This document shows, piece after piece, positions 12,364 to 21,343 of a DNA stretch of 52,502 nucleotides; the first letter of the stretch is position 1, and each line of letters opens with the position of its first letter. Source of the DNA: Lichtheimia corymbifera B2541 (lineage: Eukaryota; Mucoromycota; Mucoromycetes; Mucorales; Lichtheimiaceae); the NCBI GenBank assembly GCA_000697475.1, contig JNEU01000843.1, positions 1 to 52,502 of the forward strand. The letters are read 5' to 3'. The notes beneath the pieces are model-generated. The model saw nothing but the letters and a program-made list of their open reading frames with translations. It was not told the origin of the DNA and ran no database searches. The translations under genes and the position numbers were made by a program.

Positions 12364-13212
12364 TGCATTTGGTATCCTACTCCTGGTCATCGTCCTCATC
12401 GTCCAGGCTATCGTCGTCTTCTTGTCAAAGACATTTTTTATCTAAATCCTTCCACAGGATTTATCCACTGGCGGTCATGGCAACGCAACCAACCACATCA
12501 TACATCACACAAATGTCTTGCCAAAGCGTTACACCAGTCTTTTGTTCAACACCATTTGCAATTCCATCCATTCTTTGCCCGTTTGTATTCTTCACTCACT
12601 CCGAACTCGGTCTCTGTTCACACACCAACACGTTTTGATGCCACTCCACTCACTTCTTGTTTGGATACACATTTTCAACTTAAGTCTTGGACCAGCCGAC
12701 GTTATCGTGGTCTCTGCAATCCATCCCTTCAACTCATCGACTCCATCGCACGCTCCCATTGGAAATTCTTTTGGAAAACCCACATGGAACATCAAGCCCG
12801 GAATGTCTGGTATCGATCAATCCACCACGCCATACCAACATTGACTAGGCTAGCTGATTACGGTATTCATCATCACACCACCACGTCTTGTCGCCTTTGC
12901 AACAATGATCCTGATACGGTAGATCACTTCCTCCTTCACTGTCCTCATCGTCAACCGGTTTGGCAAGCCATGTGGGACGAACACCTCACGTCACCTTTTG
13001 ATCTCGCTCTTCTTTCTCAAGTCATCAAGTCACTCAAGCAGCCCAGTACCACTATCTCTGCGCACAGGCTTTTCACCATCATCTCTTGTTATCTTCTTGC
13101 TCTCTGGCAACATTACTGGCTACACATTTCAAATACGCGACGTTTTCATCATTTGGCCGTTGTCGCGCATGCTCAGCGATTGCTGGCACGCTTTTCTACT
13201 GTGACAGATTAG
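12364..13212 (+). CDS. LINE ORF2 C-terminal fragment with RT zinc-binding (zf-RVT) domain
   Basis: The frame is open from the truncation point to TAG at 13210-13212, about 282 codons. The zinc-knuckle region CRLCNNDPDTVDHFLLHCP, followed by a Trp-containing helix (PVWQAMW), is the zf-RVT domain found after the reverse transcriptase in LINE ORF2 proteins. The lack of internal stops indicates a fairly recent insertion. No functional start codon is expected, because the 5' part was lost at insertion. Confidence 0.85.
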   Translation, partial: CIWYPTPGHRPHRPGYRRLLVKDIFYLNPSTGFIHWRSWQRNQPHHTSHKCLAKALHQSFVQHHLQFHPFFARLYSSLTPNSVSVHTPTRFDATPLTSCLDTHFQLKSWTSRRYRGLCNPSLQLIDSIARSHWKFFWKTHMEHQARNVWYRSIHHAIPTLTRLADYGIHHHTTTSCRLCNNDPDTVDHFLLHCPHRQPVWQAMWDEHLTSPFDLALLSQVIKSLKQPSTTISAHRLFTIISCYLLALWQHYWLHISNTRRFHHLAVVAHAQRLLARFSTVTD

Positions 13213-13717
13213 TTTAATTATCTTTATTCTCCTACCATTTTTATTTGTTTCGTTCTCTATTGTATCATTTTCGGGGTGTCACTCACATCAAGATACACTC
13301 CCGCAATAAAACGAGGCCAAAAACCTCCATACAAATGATTCATCATTTGGCCGTTGTCGCGCATGCTCAGCGATTGCTGGCACGCTTTTCTACTGTGACA
13401 GATTAGTTTAATTATCTTTATTCTCCTACCATTTTTATTTGTTTCGTTCTCTATTGTATCATTTTCGGGGTGTCACTCACATCAAGATACACTCCCGCAA
13501 TAAAACGAGGCCAAAAACCTCCATACAAATGATTCAGTTTGGCTCGCGCATGCTCAGCGATTGCTGGCACGCTTTTCTACTGTGACAGATTAGTTTAATT
13601 ATCTTTATTCTCCTACCATTTTTATTTGTTTCGTTCTCTATTGTATCATTTTCGGGGTGTCACTCACATCAAGATACACTCCCGCAATAAAACGAGGCCA
13701 AAAACCTCCATACAAAT
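13147..13717 (+). repeat. Three tandem copies of the LINE 3' terminus
   Basis: Copies are approximately 13147-13340, 13341-13536 and 13537-13717. The GATTCA that follows each copy is at 13337, 13531 and 13718, giving periods of 194 and 187 bp. The third copy lacks about 7 bp at its start. Each copy holds the last ~20 codons of ORF2, the stop and the 3' UTR. Copies are nearly identical, so the event is recent. Confidence 0.9.
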
Positions 13718-13731
13718 GATTCACTTTGGCT
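13718..13731 (+). repeat. 14-bp target-site duplication, right
   Basis: Exact match to 12350-12363. Its last four bases overlap the beginning of repeat copy Z, so the insertion site was at the edge of the Z arm. Confidence 0.75.
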
Positions 13732-13943
13732 GGTGGTGACATTGGTTGAATCTGAGATCGGCGACGACGATCGTGAAACTTGCACCCAAGGTGCGCTTTG
13801 CCCAGACGAGCAACTTTGTTCGATTGAAGAGCCCACGTTTCATTGTAAAGTTTAGAAATACAGGCACTTTTATGTTTTTACATATGAATCAACAAGCGTG
13901 GTGCTATATGACAAGTGGTGTTTGTTCATTGTGAAGTAGCATG
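13728..13943 (+). repeat. Repeat element copy Z (inverted arm, right)
   Basis: Plus-strand copy matching the reverse complement of Y (to about 13919), and matching X after the stop. The frame here is open and encodes VVTLVESEIGDDDRETCTQG followed by ALCPDEQLCS and ...FHCKV-stop, with four evenly spaced Cys. This is the best preserved copy of the unit. The upstream exons of the parent gene are absent. Confidence 0.7.
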
Positions 13944-14102
13944 ACCCTAATAGAGCGGAAGGTGCAGAGGGACTTTGTGCAACTGAGTTAAAAAAGCCAG
14001 GACCTCAGGGACAATGGATGACAGGTACGCAAACTTCATTTCCGATGCATACATTAATAGCTAATAGCCCATTCCTTCCATTCCTAGCTTTTGCCAAATT
14101 TA

Positions 14103-14182
14103 CTTGATGGGAATGATGCACCTGCTTCAGCCCAGCATTTCCATCCTTCAACTTTCTTGATCCGAGCCGATTTGACTGAGCT
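14103..14182 (-). pseudogene. Copy B of the small cysteine-containing unit, inverted
   Basis: On the minus strand this reads SVKSARIKKVEGWKCWAEAG, closely related to copy C at 14261-14413 (SVKSALVKKVEEWQCWTEAG). It diverges after the AEAG block and reaches a stop soon after. With copy C it forms an inverted repeat with ~75-bp arms and ~80 bp between them. Confidence 0.6.
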
Positions 14183-14215
14183 ACGCCCAAACATGGAGCA
14201 CATTAGTCGGTATAC

Positions 14216-14413
14216 GTGTATGATTGCTTATCTCAACTGATGTACCCGTTGTTTAATCGTAACTCAGTCAAATCGGCTCTGGTCAAGAAAGTTGAAGAAT
14301 GGCAATGCTGGACTGAAGCAGGAGAATCTTTTACATGCAGCGTAATGGGCAACACTTGTGAATGGGAGGAAGGGGCTATTAACTGGTGGTTTGATGAAGT
14401 GGGAATAAAATAG
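14216..14413 (+). CDS. Small cysteine-containing hypothetical protein or terminal exon (copy C)
   Basis: A 65-codon frame whose C-terminal part reads EEWQCWTEAGESFTCSVMGN then TCEWEEGAINWW. This part is shared with copies A and B, so the unit was once coding. Four Cys or Trp-flanked Cys in a small acidic protein suggest a secreted cysteine-rich product, but no signal peptide is visible at this start. It may be the last exon of a longer gene. I do not recognise the family. Confidence 0.3.
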   Translation: MYDCLSQLMYPLFNRNSVKSALVKKVEEWQCWTEAGESFTCSVMGNTCEWEEGAINWWFDEVGIK

Positions 14414-14939
14414 GGTATGCCGATATTGAACCGATTTGTTGGCTGTGCTGACCACTGTTCCAGTGCAGCTTATTGCAGAGGTAGTCTCTTATTGTAAATA
14501 TGAATAGCAAATGGTTGCAGATTCATGTAAAGATGAATACTATGAGAAATTAATATGGATGCATAAACGTGAAGTTTATTGTAAGACCATTAATTCATCA
14601 TTGGTAATGTTGAGCCATTCAACGAGAAACCACAAGGTCACGAGCGACACGAACAACCCGGACCTGGTCTTAAGAGTATTCAAAAGCCATGGTCAATGTC
14701 AAGTATGATAAATGTCAGCATAATGCAATTGTGTTGTTGTAGTACTTGAAAGCAGAATGCTCATGTGTTTCAAGTTTACGATATTGCATTATATTGGATT
14801 TTTCCTAAATCTTGCGCTTGGTTTTTTTCACCTTTGCATTACACGATTTTACATTTTGCGTTGCGGGGTTATCAGCTTTGCGGTGTTTGTTTTCCATTTT
14901 TGCCGAAGACGTTTTTTACTTTGCGTTCAGTAAATTACT
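14414..14939. other. Intergenic, repeat-island edge
   Basis: No gene recognised. A stretch at about 14800-14995 is unusually T-rich, with repeated TTTGCRTT/TTTGCGG words, but has no clear repeat unit. Confidence 0.4.
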
Positions 14940-15503
14940 CTATTGCGCTGCCCCTTTTATGCATTGCGTCTGCGGTTTTTCAAATCGGCGTGCAGTAGAT
15001 CGTGCCAATGAAGCATCGTCAATATCTATACCAATATAGCTTGTAGTTTTATGGTATGTATGGACTGATAATAAAAAAGAAGCAAACGCGATAGCTTCTG
15101 CTCCTCTAAAAGACATCTTGGAAAGAATGATACTGAAATGCTTGATCCACCCTTCACAAACACTGGCTGTTACGCTTTGTGCTGAAGAAATGATACATGG
15201 TGTTAAAGTGTCATCCTTTGTCAGAATCTCTCGTGCAACACCGGCTTTGAGCTTGGACCAGCAAAACTCAATGGAGTTCAAAAAAGGTGAGCGGAGTGGA
15301 AAATTTACCTTGTTAGCCTGGTGACGTAGCTCCGCGACTTGAAAAACAACACAATGGGCATGTCCTCTTTTCTTTATACTTCTGTAATTCTTGGCCCAAG
15401 GAAGCGTTGGACAGGTATCGCCCCATTCAACGTCAGTTCTGTGGTACGCCCAGGACGCCCTAAGTGAAAGTGAGGCGCTTTGTAATGCCATTGTGCCGTG
15501 CAA
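14940..15503 (-). pseudogene. DDE transposase fragment (IS630/Tc1-mariner-like)
   Basis: Minus-strand frame with the C-terminal signature of DDE_3-type transposases: NFPLRSPFLNSIEFCWSKLK, normally PPYSPxLNPIExxW, with the third catalytic acidic residue in NSIE. It is followed by the helical tail TASVCEGWIKHF. The catalytic aspartates and the DNA-binding N-terminus are not found in this frame; upstream sequence is frame-broken. The element is therefore a decayed internal fragment, and terminal inverted repeats were not found by eye. Confidence 0.65.
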
Positions 15504-16212
15504 TTACGACTTCATCAGTAGCGTTGTGCCAAGGTGGGTGGTTTCTCTTTATAGCCCCTGAAATAGTCTTCCAGTCACCTAAACAACCCTCTTCTTCCTC
15601 TTCTCGTTGTTCCACCACTCGCTGCAATAAACTTGTCGCATTTCTTATCTCATACATCTTGAATACTGAAGCCATTTGTTGGAAGTGAGTTAGTCTGTTG
15701 GAACTTTTTCTCTGCTCCTTGAAGATTTTTTTTTGACAGTGTGCATTATTCTTCTTCTTTTTCAACAACAACAGCAACAACGACAACGACAACAAGATCA
15801 GTATCCCATCGATGCACGAATATCAATGTTATACGAAAGGCAAGCAGCTTTTCATTTTCTTTTGAAGCGTAATCCAGGGCGAAAGTGATGACGGTCCATA
15901 AGCAATCAAGCTTCACCACTTGGCATTGCTCTATCGTGGTTGTATTGGCAAATAAAAGTTGTACTGCTAGACCATCGCTTATGTCAAGAGCCCAAAGAAT
16001 TTACTAAGCTACTTGAATTTGTATTGCGGATTCCAAAAATTGGATCAGTTTCTATGGTTGTCATTGAGCTATATAAGTGTTGATATGCAATGTTGCCATG
16101 GAAGGGTGCACGCTGACAACGGGGTGGTGGTGGCAACAACTCCGAGTATCACCGACGCATATCACAATGGCCAGAGCTCATCCATTGCTCACCCCTTCTT
16201 TTATTCTGCAAA
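15504..16212. other. Region upstream of eEF1B-gamma
   Basis: Contains the eEF1B-gamma promoter on the right. The left part carries minus-strand coding-like sequence with an acidic stretch (15460-15795) that may belong to the decayed transposon or to an unrelated dead gene. No separate gene is recognised. Confidence 0.35.
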
Positions 16213-17620
16213 ATGTCGATCGGCGTAAGTGCAATCATCCATCCATCCATCCATCGCATCCATCCATTAACTTGAAATCATTCTCTAGACTATCAAGTCC
16301 TATCCCGAGAACCCTCGCGTCGCTAAGGCCAAGATTGCCGTAAGTAGCGGGTCAAAATGACACCTTTATTTTATAACAAAGGTCTAATTGTGTACATGTC
16401 ATGTCTTTTATATAGGCTGCCTACAGCGGTGTCTCTGTTGATGTCCAAGCCTTTGACCTCCAAAAGGACCGTGATGAAGCTTTCTATGCCAAGTTCCCCA
16501 TGGGCAAGATCCCTGCTTTCGAAGGTTCTGAAGTCAACCTTTTCGAGGCTTCTGCCATTGCCTACTATGGTAAGTTGGTTCTGGGGGTGGGGATATGTGC
16601 CAGGAACGAAATAAGGCTAACATGATATGGATAATAGCTGCTCTTCAAAAGGAGAACAACCCCATCTTGGGCGCCAACAACGTTGAGAAGGCTTTGATCA
16701 TGCAATGGATCCTCTTTGCCGAGAACGAGATCAACACCAACCTTGGCCAATGGGTCTATCCTCTCCTTGGTTACTACCCTTACATGAAGCCCAATGTCGA
16801 TGCTGGTATCGAAAAGGTCAAGCGTGCTATGGATGCTTTGAACAAGGTTCTTTTGACCAAGACCTACCTTGTTGGTGAGGACATCACTTTTGCCGATATT
16901 GCTGTTGTCACTTCCCTCGTCTTGGGTTACAAGCTCGTCTTTGACAAGACTTTCCGCTCCCAATACAAGAACGTCAACCGTTACTTCACCACCTGCATCA
17001 ACAAGCCCCAATTCAAGGAAGCTCTTGGTGAAATCACTCTTTGCGAGACTGCTTTGAAGTACACTCCTCCCAAGAAGGAGAAGAAGGAAAAGAAGGAGGA
17101 GCCCAAGAAGGCTGCTGCCGCTCCTGCTGAGGAAGCTCCTAAGCCTGCTCCCAAGCCCAAGTCTGCTTTGGATCTTCTTCCCAAGAGCAGCTTCGTTCTT
17201 GATGAATGGAAGCGTATGTACAGCAACAACGATACCGATGTTGCCATGAAGTGGTTCTGGGAGAACTTTGATAAGGAGGGTTGGTCCATCTGGCGCGTTG
17301 ACTACCGTTACAACGACGAGTTGACTCTTGTCTTCATGTCCAACAACTTGATTGGTGGTTTCTTCGCCCGTCTTGAGCGTGCTCGCAAGTATGCTTTCGG
17401 TTCCATGCTCGTCACCGGTACCAACAACAACAACGCCATCTCTGGTTACTTCATCATCCGTGGCCAAGAGGTCCCTTACGAGATCTACGATGCTGCTGAT
17501 TACCCATCCTACAAGTTCGAGAAGATCGAGCCTTCCCAATATGAGGAGAAGAAGGATGAGATCGAAAAGTACATGGCCTGGGAAGTCGAGGGCTTTGCTG
17601 ATGGCAAGATCTTCAAGTAA
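16213..17620 (+). CDS. Translation elongation factor eEF1B gamma subunit
   Basis: Four exons: 16213-16224, 16289-16339, 16416-16569 and 16638-17620, giving 399 residues. Residues ~1-80 are a GST N-like domain (MSIGTIKSYPENPRVAKAKI). About 90-190 is GST C-like. A Lys/Glu/Ala/Pro-rich linker follows (KKEKKEKKEEPKK). The C-terminal EF1G domain (~240-399) contains the conserved FDKEGWSIWRVDYRY. The protein anchors the eEF1B nucleotide-exchange complex, which recycles eEF1A-GTP in the cytosol. Codon use is strongly biased to C-ending codons, unlike the neighbours, as expected for a very highly expressed gene. Exon 1 has only four codons. Intron 1 contains an ATCC microsatellite. The long minus-strand frame opposite this gene is a codon-bias shadow. 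Confidence 0.97.
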
Positions 17621-17993
17621 ACTTCTTAGTTGTAGATTTATTTGCATTTGCAGAACAAAAAAAAGTAGTAACTTTGTACATTTTTTACATTTGAGTGGGA
17701 TAATTTGTGTGGGTCTGGGTACATGTAACGTATAGCAAATGGATGGAATGCTCTTTTTATTGGGTCATATACTCGGTTTGAATGTCATGGTATCAACGCC
17801 GTTTCATCATCCAAATGCATCATCATCGATTGATACCAAGCTGACGTTGATACATTCCTGATTTGGCAGTGGTATTAAGCGAGTACTTGAAATCCGCCCG
17901 CTCAACACGTCATACTGAGCTCTTCTTCACCTTTTCTTATCCCCCTTTCCTATCTGCGTCTTTTTCTTTTGATCGCTCTTGATTGCAATAACC

Positions 17994-19582
17994 ATGGTAA
18001 CGTGATGCGTCCCGTTTCAACCAACGTCGGCTCTTACACCTTATGGATCTAGTTTAACGGCGGCTTTGATGACGACAATCCTTTTGCTGGTGGATACTTT
18101 GGTGGTCTTGGTGGACACGGCATGGGTGGCATTATGAACCCCAATCGAGGTTTCTCAGAGTATTATCGTTGCTATCCGATCGCCATGATGCAAAGCGGTA
18201 GCGACAGAGAAAACGTCAACTATGGTGGCAAGAGTGAGTAGATAGGGTGGATAAGGAATTCATGCAATGGTATATTGATACCTTTTTATTAGTCATTCTA
18301 CCACAATCTGCCCTCGAGAAGCTCTGTAAGTTTTGTGTGTGATGGTGGGAGACGAGGTGCTATGATCATCATGCCAACCGTGCTCTGTAGCGCAACTGAA
18401 CATTTCATACCCGATGCTCTTTCGATTGATCAATGCCTCCAAGAACAAGTCGAGCCATGCTGGTGTACTTGAATTTGTTGCTGAAGAAGGACGTGCATAT
18501 CTTCCACAATGGGTAAGCTGTTTACGTCCCCAGTAATAGGATATGGTTTTCTCATGGAGTTATGGTTCATAGATGATGGAGACGCTGGAGTTGGAGCCTA
18601 ACGATTTGATCGAAGTCAAGAATACCACTTTGCCCCTTGGATCTTTTGTGAAATTGCAACCACAGTCGGTCGACTTTCTTGATATTAGTGATCCAAGAGC
18701 TGTGTAAGTAAGAGGGAGGATGATGATGATGGCATATAATTCAGTGCTAATGCGGGGTTTCTGGAAAAGGTTGGAGAATGCATTACGCAACTTTTCTACA
18801 TTGACTCTCGGAGATATGATCCAAATCAACTACAATGACAAGGTCTTTTCTATCAAAGTACTCGATGTCAAGCCCAACTTTGAAGAGCATTCGGGTATTT
18901 CAATTGTTGAAACGGATCTCGAGGTATAAGGAGATGCATGGAAAAAGGAGACCGCAACTAATACTTGGTACAACAGGTCGATTTTGCTCCTCCTGTGGGC
19001 TATGTAGAACCCAGCTCACAAAGATCGACCCCATCCTCCACTATGGTATGTGATCCATGGAATGTAATGGTATACGTGACACTAACATGTGATTATAGAA
19101 AAGCCAAATGCTTTCGGATGAAATCCTCAAGCCCAAAAAGACTGGATTCGCTGTGTTTGAAGGTTCCGGACGATCATTACGTGGGAAAGGAAAAGAGTAA
19201 GTGACAATGAAAATGTCATTACATCTCTTTTAACAAAACATGGTAGAGTCGCAAAATCTAAGGATACCAAGGATATGGATACGGATGAGCTTGAGTTTGA
19301 TCCCAATGATGATGGTCCTTTGAACCTCCCTTTTGGTCAATTGTTTTTCGGTTTTCCCGTGGTGCTGCCAAAACGACCTGAGGATGAAGAAGCAAACAAG
19401 GCGTCACATGTATTCACAGGTGCAGGCCAAACGTTGCGAAGCAAAAAGAGTTCAGCACAAAAGACGCCCAGTAGCAAACGTGATGGTATTAATGGTGATG
19501 GGGGGCGGTGGTGGCGTGGTTGGTTGTAATCACTTTAATCTCATGCACATGTGGTTTTTTTATAGGTGGGTCGTCGAGATAA
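17994..19582 (+). CDS. UFD1: Ubiquitin fusion degradation protein 1
   Basis: Ten exons: 17994-17996, 18053-18233, 18293-18325, 18391-18512, 18573-18703, 18770-18923, 18977-19045, 19099-19196, 19247-19485 and 19566-19582, giving 348 residues (yeast 361). The first exon is only the ATG. The double-psi barrel UT3 domain covers ~35-215 with diagnostic stretches [29 protein letters not shown] and [19 protein letters not shown]. The C-terminus holds short p97/Npl4-binding type motifs ([18 protein letters not shown]). Ufd1 pairs with Npl4 and Cdc48/p97 to extract and unfold ubiquitinated proteins for the proteasome, including ERAD. The end (DGGSSR) comes from a tiny last exon. Identification is firm; the exact C-terminal splice is the least certain part. 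Confidence 0.95.
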
Positions 19583-21343
19583 AGACTCTTTCCTCCCTCA
19601 ATTACTTAGATTGAATTATAATGCCATTTTCTTGCATGCTTTAACTCGCGGTCATTTATACACAACACACACACATATCAACAACATCCACCATGCTTCC
19701 TTGTAATCGCACTCACCCCCCTACTTCTTTCTCTCGCCTTTGCTTCCATTTCAACAATGAATGATGGTTGACAAATGTCTGTATATATGTATACAGCATA
19801 ACAATGATGCTTGAACAACATGTGCGTATGAGCTGATAACAATCTCAAACAATAAATAGCACACACACGCAGCTCGAGAACCGGTTTCGGTTTGTCTTTG
19901 TTTTTAGTGGAATCACACATATGCTCTCCAAGTCCGATTACCTTTCCCCCCCCCACCCGCCTTTAACCATCAAGCGGTGATGTCTCATATCACTGCCATG
20001 CACACACATATACCATACAATGAAATGATTTAAGATGGAAGGATCAAAGCCATGATGCAAACTCTTACACAAAGAGAAGGACGCATTGAGTTGGTGCAAG
20101 GGAATGAAACGCTCTGGAAATTGTTTGGTTCCTTGGGTAGGACCAGACTCGTTGTATGAGATCATTTCATGGTGTTTGAATAAAGGAAGCCGCTCTGACA
20201 TCTTAACCTACTCTCCCAAGCGTTTGAACGCCTTTTTTTTTCTTTTCCACATTCCCAGTGAACATGTTGATTGTTGTATAACGACCTATTGTATTGACCG
20301 TGATAGATGATCGAATGGCTTGCTTTCAGAGGAGGATGAGGAGATACAACTTGCCATTGATCGACACCAAAGATACCCCATTTGCTATAATACGCTGTGG
20401 GTGATGCATTCATCTGGTGATCCATCATACATGTACCAATCTCGATGATGAAGTTACTTGTTTCCTGTATTTGTCAGAGTGCAGTGTGATCCGTATCACT
20501 CGTGTTTTCTTTAAACCTTGTATCCGAATCAGTTGATTCGATTATATGGATAAGGCGAGATCTTTTCATAACAAGGACCCCATCTGCTGTTGAGTCTCCG
20601 AAATAGGCAACTCCCAAACGATCCAAAGATGAGCTGCGGGGTGGGAGGTGATAGTGGGGGGAGCAAGACAAAAAGCGAGGGGAGGGTTTATAGATTTACA
20701 AGTAGGTCGCATCGCCAGGCAGTACAAGGCTGTGCGTATCATGCCAATCGATGGCATTGATTCCTATGGCTTCCATTACGTTTTCCACTCTCTCTCTTTT
20801 TCCAAGGACGTAGGGTAATGGTGGGTTTTGGATAGGATGCCACGTTTTCTATAGCTGACTTTGATTTTGTTTTTTTGTTGCGAGTACATTTTGAAAGCGT
20901 TGTGTTGGCGACGAGCGTAGACAAGTGTGTGGTGAGAGAGAGCACATCTCATTCCCCTTTTCTGGCGGATTTTCCCGTTGACCTTTTCCTCTCTCTTTTC
21001 TTCTTTTTGTTTGGAACCGCATTAATCTCTTCCATACATCACTCTCCCCTTTCTTACTTCACCCCTGCAACGCATCTCTTTTTTCTTTACAGGCTATTCA
21101 CACACACTACACATACAATACATTCTCTCTTTCTGCATCAGCTATTGTCAATCGTTCTCTAGCGCACGAGAACAAAAAGAAAAAGACAGGTATATAGATC
21201 GCTATGAACGCAAAAAAAGGCACTGCCGCATGTGATCATCCATTGTAATACCCCACTTTGGCTTGCCCTGTCTTGGGTTTGTTTTGTCCTCCTTTTTCTT
21301 TTTTACAGATTCTCTCTCTCTCAAACACATTTACTTGCTTATC
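19583..21343. other. 1.76-kb intergenic region with the HDAC promoter
   Basis: No gene recognised on either strand. The left part is AC-rich and low in complexity. The right part (20,960-21,340) is strongly pyrimidine-rich on the plus strand, fitting a promoter and 5' leader of the HDAC gene. A GTATAT...TTTTTTACAG pair (about 21190-21309) could be a 5'-UTR intron. Confidence 0.4.

Larger units (their letters stand above)
12364..13717 (+). mobile_element. 5'-truncated non-LTR retrotransposon (LINE) with tandem 3' ends
   Basis: The element is bounded by a perfect 14-bp target duplication. It contains an open frame for the C-terminal part of ORF2 (12364-13212), then 3' sequence present in three tandem copies. 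The 5' truncation is typical of target-primed reverse transcription. No poly(A) tail is visible; the element ends ...CCATACAAAT. The upstream ORF2 domains (endonuclease, reverse transcriptase core) are missing, so this copy is immobile on its own. Confidence 0.85.

Noticed and set aside
14005..14190. Minus-strand 61-codon frame as an independent gene
   Set aside because: It covers the inverted copy B in a different frame from the one conserved with copy C, so it is a shadow of the decayed unit.
16565..17647. A 360-codon minus-strand frame opposite eEF1B-gamma
   Set aside because: It is an antisense shadow produced by the extreme codon bias of eEF1B-gamma. The product is Leu/Val/Asp-rich without a domain, and runs straight across the exon and intron structure of the real gene.
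21263..21343. N-terminal extension of the HDAC from an ATG at 21263
   Set aside because: The extension is hydrophobic low-complexity sequence from a pyrimidine-rich leader with a likely 3' splice site (TTTTTTACAG) inside it. The start at 21344 gives a normal nuclear protein.
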